This document shows positions 9,707 to 17,160 of a stretch of DNA of 64,000 nt, one piece after another; the stretch's first letter is position 1, and every line of letters starts with the position of its first letter. Source of the DNA: Pseudomonadota bacterium (lineage in GTDB: Bacteria > Pseudomonadota > Alphaproteobacteria > Acetobacterales > Acetobacteraceae); assembly GCA_021801255.1 (NCBI GenBank), contig JAJYYH010000023.1, positions 19,987 through 83,986 of the forward strand, written 5' to 3'. The notes below the pieces were generated by a model, which saw only the letters and a program-made list of their open reading frames with translations, ran no database searches and had not been told where the DNA came from. The position numbers were made by a program, and so were the translations under genes.

Positions 9707-10858
9707 CTAGCCGCCGAGTGCGCCCGAGGCCCGCAGCGCCTCGGCATCGAGGCCCAATTCGGCGAGGATCGTGGCACTTTCCGCCGCGGGCGGCGTGGGT
9801 GGGCGGGGCGGGGCAGGGGGGGTGCGGCTGAAGCGCGGCGCCGGGGCGGGCTGGGTTACGCCATTGATTTCAATAAAACTACCGCGCGCGCGATTATGCG
9901 GATGCAGCGGCGCCTCGGCGAGCGAGAGCACGCCGAGCGCGCAGGCATCCGTCCCTTCCAGGATTTTCGCCCAGGTCTCGCGGCTCCGCGTGGCAATGAT
10001 CGCGGTCAGCGCCGCGCGGAGCGCCGGCCACAGCGCCTGGTCATACTGGCCCTTCACGAATGCGTCATCGAGGCCGATCCTTCGGGCCAGCTCGGCGAAG
10101 AATTTCGGCTCAAGCGCGGCGATCGAGAGATATTTTCCATCCGCCGTCGCATAGGTGTCATAGAATGGCGCGCCGCCATCGAGCAGGTTGGCGGCGCGCC
10201 GGTCCTGCCACAGCCCGGCGGCGTGGAGCGCGTAGAATGGCGTCATCAACAGTGCCGCCCCCTCCGCCATCGCTGCGTCCACCACTTGGCCGCTTCCCGA
10301 GCGCGTGCGCTCCAGCAGGGCGGCGAGCACGCCAACCACCAGGAACATCGCGCCGCCGCCGTAATCGCCGACGAGATTGAGCGGCGGTACTGGCGGCGCT
10401 TCCGCCCGGCCGATGCCGTGCGCCACGCCGGCGAGTGCTATGTAATTGAGATCGTGCCCGGCAGCTTCGGCGAGCGGGCCGCTCTGGCCGAAACCGGTCA
10501 TGCGGCCATAGACCAGGCGCGGGTTACGGGCGAGGCATATCTCCGGCCCGAAGCCAAGTCTTTCGGCGACGCCGGGGCGGAACCCCTCGATCAGCGCGTC
10601 GGCGGTCTCGACGAGGCGGAGCAGCACCGCGACCGCGGCCGCGCATTTGAGGTCCAGGGTGAGCGAGCGGCGACCGCGCCGCGTCGCGTCCCGCTCGGGC
10701 GCCAGCCTCGCGGTCTCGCCGGGACGGTCAATGCGGATGACCTCGGCGCCGAGATCGGCAAGCAGCATGGCGGCGAAGGGGCCGGGCCCGATGCCGGCGA
10801 GTTCCACGACCCGCAGACCGGCGAGCGGCCCCGCTGTCGCGGTTTCGGCCTTTTTCAT
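9707..10858 (-). CDS. Alpha-methylacyl-CoA racemase, CaiB/BaiF family (class III CoA transferase fold)
   Basis: A 383-residue CaiB/BaiF-fold protein. The start [34 protein letters not shown] is typical of the family. Candidate catalytic residues His135 (in [11 protein letters not shown]), Asp165 (in GDYGGGAMF) and Glu250 have the same mutual spacing (30 and 85 residues) as His126, Asp156 and Glu241 of the mycobacterial racemase MCR. This favours a racemase of 2-methylacyl-CoA esters over a CoA transferase. The C-terminus contains a Pro-rich stretch. It is transcribed divergently from an acyl-CoA synthetase across 162 bases, so the pair may activate and epimerise a branched-chain or terpenoid acid; that pathway link is inference. 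Confidence 0.85.
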   Translation of the reverse strand: MKKAETATAGPLAGLRVVELAGIGPGPFAAMLLADLGAEVIRIDRPGETARLAPERDATRRGRRSLTLDLKCAAAVAVLLRLVETADALIEGFRPGVAERLGFGPEICLARNPRLVYGRMTGFGQSGPLAEAAGHDLNYIALAGVAHGIGRAEAPPVPPLNLVGDYGGGAMFLVVGVLAALLERTRSGSGQVVDAAMAEGAALLMTPFYALHAAGLWQDRRAANLLDGGAPFYDTYATADGKYLSIAALEPKFFAELARRIGLDDAFVKGQYDQALWPALRAALTAIIATRSRETWAKILEGTDACALGVLSLAEAPLHPHNRARGSFIEINGVTQPAPAPRFSRTPPAPPRPPTPPAAESATILAELGLDAEALRASGALGG

Positions 10859-11020
10859 TGGTTCCCCTACTTTTCCCGTTGTTTCTCACCAAGCTATCCG
10901 AGCGAAGTTTCGCGGGCCGCCCAGAGAGCGTCAATCCTGCCGCCCAACTGGCCTGCCGCCCAACTGGTTGCGAAATCCGCCGGCAATGGCACACTCGGCG
11001 CCAAAGCCAGGGAGAACGCC

Positions 11021-12598
11021 ATGGACGAGCTGGAGTGCTGGGCTGCGCGGCATCCCGAAAAATCCGCCGTGATCTTTCCGCAGTCGGCGCGGGCGCGGGA
11101 TTTCGCGACCCTCGATGGCAACGCCAACCGGCTGGCGCAAGGGCTCATCGGGCGTGGCCTGGAGCCGGGCGCGATGGTTGCAGTACTGCTCGAAAATCGC
11201 CCGGAGATTTTTGAAATCGCCTGGGCGGCGCGGCGCGGCGGGCTCTATTACGCGATGTTGAACAGCCATCTGCGCGCCCGCGAGATCGCCTATCTGCTCG
11301 CCGATTGCGGTGCCGCGCTGCTGTTCGTAAGCCGCGCGCTGCTCGCCTTGGTTCCGGCCGAATGGCGCGCGCGGTGGCCGATTGTCTGCCTCGCCTCGCC
11401 CTCGTCCGAGGCCGAGGCGGGTGATGCGGCGCCGCTTTATTCCTATGACTCCTATGACGCCTTGCTGGCCAGTAATCCGCGGCCGGCGCCTCTGCCCGAG
11501 CGCCCGGTGGGGCGCGAATTCCTCTATTCCTCCGGCACGTCGGGGCGGCCCAAGGGGATACGTTTTCCGCTGCTCGCCGCCGCTCAGCGGGGTGTTATGC
11601 AGCCCGGCGAAAAGCTGCTCGATCAAACCCTTCGCTTCGGCGCCGACAGCGTCTATCTCTCGCCCGCCCCGCTCTATCACGCCGCCCCGCATGTCTATTC
11701 TCTGCATGCCATGTCACGCGGCAAGACCGTCATCGCGCTGGAAAAATTTGAGCCTGAGACGGCGCTTTCCGCGATCCAGCGCTATCGCGTCACGCATAGC
11801 CAATGGGTGCCAACCATGTTTGTCCGCATGCTGGCGCTCCCCGAAATCGTGCGCGCGCAGTATGATCTGAGTTCGCACACCCGCGCGATCCACGCCGCCG
11901 CCCCGTGCCCGATCCATGTCAAGGAGCGGATGATCGCCTGGTGGGGGCCGATCCTGGTCGAATACTATGCCGGCTCGGAGCGCATCGGCACCACGCTGAT
12001 CGAGAGCGCCGCGTGGCTCGCGCATAAAGGCTCTGTTGGGCGTGCGATATACGGCACAATCCATATTCTCGATGAAGACGGCAATGATCTGCCACCGGGC
12101 GAGGTGGGGGGCATCTGGTTCGAGGGCACCGGCGGCTTCGCTTATCACAACGACCCGGAAAAGACCCGCGCAAGCTATAACGCGCGGGGCTTCGCCACCC
12201 TCGGCGATCTCGGTTTTCTCGACGCCGAGGGTTATCTTTATCTCAGCGATCGCCGCAGCGATCTCATTATCTCCGCCGGCGCCAATGTTTATCCCGCGGA
12301 AATCGAAAGCGTATTGCTGGAACATCCGCTGATCGCCGATGCCGCGGCGATCGGCGTGCCCGACGAGGATCAGGGCGAGGTGGTGCTCGCGGCGATCGAG
12401 CCGGTCGCGTCACCGGAGAGTATCGGTCTCACCCCAGGCGCGATCATCGCGTTCTGTCGCGAACACATGGCGAGCATCAAATGCCCGCGCCATGTGGTGT
12501 TCCTCGAACGCTTGCCGCGCACGCCCACGGGCAAGCTGTTGCGGCGCGAGTTGAAGGAGCGTTTCCGTTCAGAAATGGCTCCAGCCGCCCGCGCCTAG
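11021..12598 (+). CDS. Acyl-CoA synthetase (AMP-forming ligase)
   Basis: A 525-residue ANL-superfamily ligase that activates a carboxylic acid through an acyl-AMP to its CoA thioester. The motifs are in order: the phosphate-binding YSSGTSGRPKGI, YYAGSERIG (A5-like), GDLGFLDAEGYLYLSDRRSDLIISAGANVYPAEIE (A7-A8), and PRTPTGKLLRREL with the catalytic Lys. The substrate cannot be read from sequence; the divergent racemase neighbour suggests a branched or long-chain acid. The ATG at 11021 follows GGAG at 11011. The reading frame remains open much further upstream (to 9662) only because it is antisense to the racemase gene. Its last 30 bases overlap the 3' end of thiL on the other strand. Confidence 0.9.
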   Translation: MDELECWAARHPEKSAVIFPQSARARDFATLDGNANRLAQGLIGRGLEPGAMVAVLLENRPEIFEIAWAARRGGLYYAMLNSHLRAREIAYLLADCGAALLFVSRALLALVPAEWRARWPIVCLASPSSEAEAGDAAPLYSYDSYDALLASNPRPAPLPERPVGREFLYSSGTSGRPKGIRFPLLAAAQRGVMQPGEKLLDQTLRFGADSVYLSPAPLYHAAPHVYSLHAMSRGKTVIALEKFEPETALSAIQRYRVTHSQWVPTMFVRMLALPEIVRAQYDLSSHTRAIHAAAPCPIHVKERMIAWWGPILVEYYAGSERIGTTLIESAAWLAHKGSVGRAIYGTIHILDEDGNDLPPGEVGGIWFEGTGGFAYHNDPEKTRASYNARGFATLGDLGFLDAEGYLYLSDRRSDLIISAGANVYPAEIESVLLEHPLIADAAAIGVPDEDQGEVVLAAIEPVASPESIGLTPGAIIAFCREHMASIKCPRHVVFLERLPRTPTGKLLRRELKERFRSEMAPAARA

Positions 12599-13522
12599 CG
12601 CCAAAGCCTGGCCATCGGCACCGCGCACCTGGACGACGGGCGGGCCGGCGATGAATGTGCCGATGCGCGAAAACGCAACACCGCCCTCGCGGCCCGCCTG
12701 ATGAAGAGCGCCTTCGCGCTCGGGCGGAACGGCAAGGACCAATTCATAGTCATCACCCCCGGTCAGGCAGGTGGTGAGAAAGGCCGGCCCCGCCGCGCGC
12801 GCCGCTTCCGAGCGTGGCACCGCTTCGGCTTCGATCGCCGCCGCAAGGCCGGCGGCGCGGCAGAGATGGCCGAGATCCTGGACCAGGCCATCGGAAATAT
12901 CTGCCCCGGCATGGGCGATGCCGGCGAGATCGAGGCCGAGCCGGGGCTCGGGCAGGAGATAGCGTCGGGCAAGGAAACCGGTCGGATCGGCAAGGGCGCC
13001 GCGCCGGACGGCAAGACCGAGGGCGGCATCGCCGATCGTGCCGCTGACGAAGACGCCATCACCCGGCTGCGCGCCGGATCGCAAGAGCGCCTGGCCGGGC
13101 GCGACGGTGCCGAAAATGGTGAGCGAGAGAGCGATCGACCCCGGCGTGGATGTAGTGTCGCCGCCGAGCAGGCTGAGGCCGAATTGCGCCTGATCGACGG
13201 CCAGCCCGGCGGCGAAGGCAGCAAACCAGTCATCTGGCGTTGTCCTCGGCACCGCGAGCGTCAGCAGGTAGCCGTAGGGGGTCGCGGCCATCGCGGCAAG
13301 ATCGGAGAGATTGACCCGCAGCAGCTTGCGCGCGACGAGATCGGGCGGATCTTCCGCGAAAAAATGCACGCCCTCAATCAGCGCATCGGCTGAGACGACG
13401 AATTGCCGATCCCCGCGCACCGGCAAAACCGCCGCGTCATCGGCAAGATCGAGTGCGCTCGCTCCGGCGAGCGGGCGGAAATGCCGCGCGATCAGGGCGA
13501 ATTCACGTGCCGTTTCCGCCAT
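12569..13522 (-). CDS. thiL: Thiamine-monophosphate kinase
   Basis: A 317-residue AIR-synthase-fold kinase that phosphorylates thiamine monophosphate to the active diphosphate cofactor. Recognisable motifs: LADDAAVLPV near the N-terminus (Mg/ATP site), VVSADALIEGVHF, KLLRVNLSDLAAMAA, the LLGGDTT substrate motif, ADISDGLVQDLGHLC, and TGGDDYELVLAVP near the C-terminus. The start at 13522 (MAETAREF) matches the family; an upstream in-frame TTG would add 19 residues. No other thiamine gene and no TPP riboswitch are nearby. The 3' end overlaps the convergent acyl-CoA synthetase gene by 30 bases. Confidence 0.93.
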   Translation of the reverse strand: MAETAREFALIARHFRPLAGASALDLADDAAVLPVRGDRQFVVSADALIEGVHFFAEDPPDLVARKLLRVNLSDLAAMAATPYGYLLTLAVPRTTPDDWFAAFAAGLAVDQAQFGLSLLGGDTTSTPGSIALSLTIFGTVAPGQALLRSGAQPGDGVFVSGTIGDAALGLAVRRGALADPTGFLARRYLLPEPRLGLDLAGIAHAGADISDGLVQDLGHLCRAAGLAAAIEAEAVPRSEAARAAGPAFLTTCLTGGDDYELVLAVPPEREGALHQAGREGGVAFSRIGTFIAGPPVVQVRGADGQALALGAGGWSHF

Positions 13523-13671
13523 GGCTGACCTCGTCTTTCGCCCGCGCAGCGAGGATACCGCGATGTGGTCAAGTTCCATCGTACCAGACGCAGTTGAATA
13601 AATTATTGAGACGATTCAGAAAAGTGCTTTTCTGTTGCCACGCAAAGGATCGCTCTGGTGCAGAATGCGTT

Positions 13672-14040
13672 CTCGAACGCCCTATCGAGGTGATAGCCAA
13701 ACACATCCCGCTTTTCCGGACAAGGCGTGAAACGCTGGCGTTGCTGATCATGCGCTAAGGCACGATCCGCCGATGGCGGCTGGCGGCTGGCGGCTGGCGG
13801 CTGGCGGCTGGCGGCGCATGTGGCGACGGGGGGACGACCGGCTCGGTACGGCCGCGGTTTTATCGGCTGTTCCAGTATGTTGCGGGGGATGGCACGACGA
13901 TGGCGCGGGTGCTCGCCGAGTCATGGGGCCTGCGCGGCAAGCCGTGGGTTCTCGCGATCGCGCGCACCACCTGGGAGTTTCGCAAGGCGACCATCAACAC
14001 CCTGATGGTTTTGGCTGACTGGAACGGCGAGGCCGCGTAG
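13672..14040 (+). pseudogene. Decayed IS4-type transposase fragment
   Basis: Two stretches in the same frame resemble an IS4-family transposase. Bases 13672-13755 encode PIEVIAKHIPLFRTRRETLALLI, like the N-terminus, ending at a stop (13756-13758). Bases about 13846-14037 encode FYRLFQYV...ESWGLRGKPWVLAIARTTW, like the segment around the first catalytic Asp (usual pattern WVLALDRTNW). Here the Asp is replaced by Ala, and the reading ends at TAG 14038-14040. The two parts are separated by a stop and a heptamer tandem repeat, and the rest of the transposase is missing. It is therefore an internally deleted, non-functional remnant. Confidence 0.55.
13774..13815. repeat. Six tandem copies of the heptamer TGGCGGC
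   Basis: Exact tandem repetition of TGGCGGC, six units in 42 bases, located at the gap inside the IS4-type remnant. A seven-base unit shifts the reading frame with each copy, and such arrays can arise by slipped replication at a deletion junction. There are no spacers, so it is not a CRISPR. Confidence 0.95.
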
Positions 14041-14278
14041 CGTGATGGGTGCAAGACCCACAGCTCGGCGGCTACCCACAAGCTTCACAGCGCCACAGCA
14101 ACCAGAAGGATTGATTCTGAATGCGATTCCGGGGATCATGACAACCAGCAACCGGGAACCGGTCTTAGCTTTTTCTCCCCCGGAACCTGTTCAGTTCAGA
14201 ACCTGTCCGGTTCACCGGTACCGTCGCGCCCGCTCTCGCGTGTGCGTTGCCTGAACAGGCGAAAATGGAGTCCAACGC
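14041..14278. other. Region upstream of the OsmC gene
   Basis: About 240 bases between the transposase remnant and the OsmC-family gene. It contains several copies of GAACCTGT and ACCGG-type words around 14150-14222, forming overlapping direct and inverted repeats (for example AACCGGT near 14157 and GGTTCACCGGTACC near 14209). These may be transposon-end debris or an operator. No coding sequence is supported. Confidence 0.35.
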
Positions 14279-14722
14279 ATGGCTGACTATGTGTCCGTCA
14301 CGACGACACGCCAAAGCAAGTATCAATTCATGGTTGATTTCGGGCCAGAAATTGCGGCGCTGATCGCGGATGAGCCGGTGCCGATTGGCGCGGGCACCGG
14401 CCCCTCGCCGACGCATTTGCTGGCGGCCGCGGTCGCGAATTGCCTTTCCGCGAGCTTGGTTTTTGCCCTCGGTAAGTTCAAGGAAGACCCCGGACCCCTG
14501 GTTGCAACGGCGGTCTGCGCAGTCGAACGGAACGAGAAAAACCGTTTAAGGGTACAAAATATCGCGATCACCATCACCCTTGGCGCGGCGGTGGAGTCAC
14601 TGCCTCACCTCGAGAGAGCCTTGGTACAATTCGAGGATTTCTGCACGGTTTCGCAAAGCGTGCGGAACGGGATCCCGTTCACGGTATCGGTCAAGGGCGC
14701 CGATGGCCGCGTGCTCAAATAG
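14279..14722 (+). CDS. OsmC/Ohr-family protein
   Basis: A 147-residue protein of the OsmC superfamily of thiol-dependent peroxidases. The two redox Cys typical of the family are present: Cys55 in AAAVANCLSAS and Cys122 in EDFCTVSQSVR. The PSPTHLLAAAVANC stretch is the usual family signature. Such proteins remove organic hydroperoxides or handle sulfur compounds in the cytoplasm; the exact substrate cannot be told. It stands alone between insertion-sequence debris and a non-coding region. Confidence 0.85.
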   Translation: MADYVSVTTTRQSKYQFMVDFGPEIAALIADEPVPIGAGTGPSPTHLLAAAVANCLSASLVFALGKFKEDPGPLVATAVCAVERNEKNRLRVQNIAITITLGAAVESLPHLERALVQFEDFCTVSQSVRNGIPFTVSVKGADGRVLK

Positions 14723-15099
14723 CGGCGTCTGTGCCGGGGCGATCATCGCGGCGAGGGAGGCGCTGTTTCATTCGCCCTGCAGCCGTCGCGAAAATGGCCG
14801 ACAGAGCCGCGCGGTTCGGCGCCACAAGCCGCGCAGGATCAGCCGCGTGGAAAAACCCCGCGGCTCATCGCGCCATAAGCCGAAACCTGTTTGCCCGGGC
14901 GGGTAGGTTCCTGAAATGAATGGATTGCAGCGCCGCAAGGCCCGAGCGCTGCGCGCCCGCCCGACAGGATTACCATTGCAGACGCGGCCTCGATTGAAAC
15001 CAAGCATTGTAGCCTCTCTTCGGTTGATAGTGGCGTTTGTCCCCGACGATATTTTATCGCCGGGGACGAGAGCACAAACGAGCGAGAAGATCCTCTCCC
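14723..15099. other. Non-coding region with hairpins between osmC-like gene and padR
   Basis: This 377-base stretch separates two convergent genes. It holds a hairpin AGCCGCG...CGCGGCT around 14839-14862 and the stronger one at 15039-15067. Neither is followed by a clear T run. No gene was recognised. Confidence 0.4.
15039..15067 (-). terminator. Strong hairpin downstream of padR
   Basis: An inverted repeat GTCCCCG-(A)CGATA / TATCG(C)-CGGGGAC, with about 12 of 13 positions pairing around a four-base loop. It lies 33 bases past the padR stop on the minus strand. No T run follows, so it may be a 3' stabilising hairpin or a Rho-linked end rather than a classic intrinsic terminator. Confidence 0.45.
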
Positions 15100-15660
15100 T
15101 CAACTCGCGGCGATCTGCCGCGCTGCCTGCTCGATGATATTTTGCACGCGCTGACTTTCGCCTTCGCTCCAGGAGCCAGGATGCAGCACCAACGCCTGGC
15201 GCAGCGTCTGCATTGCCTGCTGAACGTTTTCCGGCGTCATCTGCCCTGAAAGGGCGCGGCCAGCCAGTTCCATCCGGGTCATCACGCCCTCCACGCTGGC
15301 GCTATTGGCCTGCAAAAACGCCATCCCCGCCTGCGTCAGTTCAAAGCGACGTTTACCATCGCCTGCCGGGTCGAGTGCTTTGGGCTGGATCAGCCCCTGC
15401 TCCTCGAGCAGGGTCAATGTCGGATAGACCGCGCCGGGGCTCGGCGTATAGCTGCCCGCGAAGCGCTCCTCGATGGTCCGGATCAGCTCGTAGCCGTGGC
15501 GTGGCTGTTCGGCGAGAAGTGCCAGAAGCGCGATCCTGAGATCGCCGTGAGCAAAAACGCGATCGCCGCGGCCGCGCCGCCCGCCCATGCCCATGCCCAT
15601 ACCGCGCCGCCGCCCCATCCCGGAGCCATTGCAGCCACAGCCTTGGTTGGATGCAAACAT
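15100..15660 (-). CDS. PadR-family transcriptional regulator
   Basis: A 186-residue regulator. The N-terminal 35 residues are unusual: a Cys-Gly-Cys motif followed by a Gly/Met/Arg-rich stretch. A PadR winged helix follows (about 38-110: LRIALLALLAEQPRHGYELI..., SPGAVYPTLTLLEEQGLI, RRFELTQAG), then a helical dimerisation tail. PadR proteins are usually repressors released by a ligand; the Cys- and Met-rich head might sense a metal or redox signal, which is only inference. The start has a strong GAGGAGG ribosome site. A palindrome 28 bases upstream of the start (15688-15703) is a probable self-operator. It lies directly downstream of the SQR-like flavoprotein gene and close to the cyd operon. 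Confidence 0.88.
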   Translation of the reverse strand: MFASNQGCGCNGSGMGRRRGMGMGMGGRRGRGDRVFAHGDLRIALLALLAEQPRHGYELIRTIEERFAGSYTPSPGAVYPTLTLLEEQGLIQPKALDPAGDGKRRFELTQAGMAFLQANSASVEGVMTRMELAGRALSGQMTPENVQQAMQTLRQALVLHPGSWSEGESQRVQNIIEQAARQIAAS

Positions 15661-15687
15661 CGGAAAACCTCCTCACAAAAAGATATA

Positions 15688-15703
15688 ACTAACTTAAGAT
15701 AGT
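15688..15703. promoter_or_regulatory. Candidate PadR operator
   Basis: An imperfect 16-bp palindrome ACTAACTTAAGATAGT (14 of 16 positions symmetric) sits between the flavoprotein gene and padR, 28 bases upstream of the padR start codon. PadR regulators typically bind AT-rich dyads in their own promoters. The core CTTAAG and its right flank recur upstream of cydA at 17049. Confidence 0.5.
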
Positions 15704-15754
15704 CTTTTTGTCTTTTCAAGGGCAGGACGACCCAGGGCAAAAAAACACTCGCGA

Positions 15755-16885
15755 TCACGCGCGGTAGTGCCGTAAATAGCGCCACTCGAAGGCGCGCTTG
15801 GCGAGATGCCAGAGGGGATTGGGCAGAACGAGCGAGCGTTCCGGCGTGCGGTAAACCATGACGCCGCTGTTCAGGGTATCGACGATGCAGACCAGTTCGG
15901 CCTTGAACGTCGCGCCACTTGGCCTGCCGGCGAGAAAGGCGATGGCGTTTTCTACCGCGGTCGCCGCCTGCAGATCGGCCGTGTGTCCCTGCTTGGGGAG
16001 CCAATCGGGCGCCCCGGCATAGGAGCCGGCATCGCCGGCCACGAATACGCCCGGAAAGCCGGGCACCTGGCAGGTGAGATCCGATTGGAAGAAGCCTCCA
16101 GGCGACAGCGGCAAACCACTCGCGCCCGCCCACTCGGACCCAGTCATGCCAGGGACAAAGGCGATCAGATCGGCGGCAATCTCGCCCCCCTCGGTCTTGA
16201 TGGCGCCGGCGTCGAAGCCCGTGATCCGATGTCCGAGATGGGTGCGGATATGGCGCTTTTCCATTTCCAGGAGCAGCCGTGCCACGGCTTTCGACCCCAG
16301 CCGGTTGCCAGGCTCACGCATGGGGTTGAAAAAAACCAGGTCGAAACGCGCGCGCCGGCCCGTGCGCCGCAGATAGCTCTCAATGCCGAATAACAGCTCG
16401 AATACCGGTCCGCCGCGCACCGCCGGCGGCTCCTTGGGGTTGCTGGCAAAACCGAAGGCGAGCGTGCCGCCGGCGAGACCATTGAGGCGATCGCGGATCG
16501 CTTCCGCCGCTTCCAGCCCGTCGCAAATCGCCCAACTGTGCTCGATGCCGGGGAGCGCTCGCAACCCGCGTCCCCCGCTGGCGATGATCAGCGCCTCGTT
16601 CGCCACCTCCCCGGCTGTGGTGACGACGATGCGCCCGCCGTCCTTGAGCCCGAGCGCTCGGGCCTGGTGGAAATGCACCCGCGTGCGTTGCAAAAACGGG
16701 CCCAAGGGAAGCAGGATATCCTTTGCCGTGCGCAATCTGGTCGGAATCCAGATCAGGCTCGGATAATAGAGAAAGGTGGCCTCCGGCGCGATCAGCGTGA
16801 TGTCGGCTTGCGGCATTTTGCGGCGGAGCAGGCGAATGGCGGTCAGGCCCGCGAAACCGGCGCCGATGATGGTGATTTTCGCCAT
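15755..16885 (-). CDS. SQR-like FAD-dependent pyridine nucleotide-disulfide oxidoreductase
   Basis: A 376-residue flavoprotein. The N-terminal GAGFAGLTAIRLLRRK is the FAD-binding fingerprint. The GVFVAGDAGSYAGAPDWLPKQGHTADLQA stretch is the second FAD motif, with the Pro-Lys-x-Gly pattern seen in sulfide:quinone oxidoreductases (SQR) and related NDH-2/FCSD proteins. Three Cys fall near SQR-like places (in AICDGLEA, LTCQVPGF and LVCIVDTL). The position normally holding the middle catalytic Cys reads VRGGPVFELL, without Cys. Classical sulfide oxidation is therefore doubtful; a quinone reductase with another donor is possible. The RBS is AGGAGA. It is divergent from cydA and upstream of padR. 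Confidence 0.75.
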   Translation of the reverse strand: MAKITIIGAGFAGLTAIRLLRRKMPQADITLIAPEATFLYYPSLIWIPTRLRTAKDILLPLGPFLQRTRVHFHQARALGLKDGGRIVVTTAGEVANEALIIASGGRGLRALPGIEHSWAICDGLEAAEAIRDRLNGLAGGTLAFGFASNPKEPPAVRGGPVFELLFGIESYLRRTGRRARFDLVFFNPMREPGNRLGSKAVARLLLEMEKRHIRTHLGHRITGFDAGAIKTEGGEIAADLIAFVPGMTGSEWAGASGLPLSPGGFFQSDLTCQVPGFPGVFVAGDAGSYAGAPDWLPKQGHTADLQAATAVENAIAFLAGRPSGATFKAELVCIVDTLNSGVMVYRTPERSLVLPNPLWHLAKRAFEWRYLRHYRA

Positions 16886-16907
16886 TTTTTATTTCTCCTA
16901 CACAACG

Positions 16908-16921
16908 TTGATCTAACGCAA
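16908..16921. promoter_or_regulatory. Candidate FNR/FixK-type box
   Basis: TTGATCTAACGCAA matches the FNR/FixK consensus TTGAT-N4-ATCAA at 8 of 10 positions. It lies in the divergent region between the flavoprotein gene (start 16885) and cydA (start 17161). Oxygen-responsive control would fit a bd oxidase locus. It is a single imperfect match, so support is modest. Confidence 0.3.
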
Positions 16922-17048
16922 TGCCCGGTCCGGCGGATGAGGCATGATGATCCGCCATGGCGGGGGAGGTGCGTATCGTCCGGTGCCGTCTGGCTTTTCA
17001 AACCGAGACATCACCTACCACCTTCCTTGACAGACGGAATACGCTACT

Positions 17049-17062
17049 CTTAAGATATAACG
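17049..17062. promoter_or_regulatory. CTTAAG-centred motif upstream of cydA
   Basis: CTTAAGATATAACG lies about 100 bases before the cydA start and shares CTTAAGATA with the candidate PadR operator at 15688-15703. Symmetry here is poor on the left side. It could be a second PadR site or simply an AT-rich promoter element. Confidence 0.3.
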
Positions 17063-17160
17063 AAACACTGCGCGAGTCCATCCGCCGCCGGCTGCCTTGG
17101 CGCTGATCGTCTCGCCTGAAGCACGAGGGGCGGGATGCGTTTGATTGAGGGAGCCCTGCG

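Noticed and set aside
9662..11020. A very long plus-strand open frame continuing upstream of the acyl-CoA synthetase
   Set aside because: It is antisense to the racemase gene, which has clear family motifs and catalytic residues. The synthetase starts at 11021 with a ribosome site.
13774..13815. Possible CRISPR array
   Set aside because: Units are seven bases, contiguous and without spacers; it is a simple tandem repeat.
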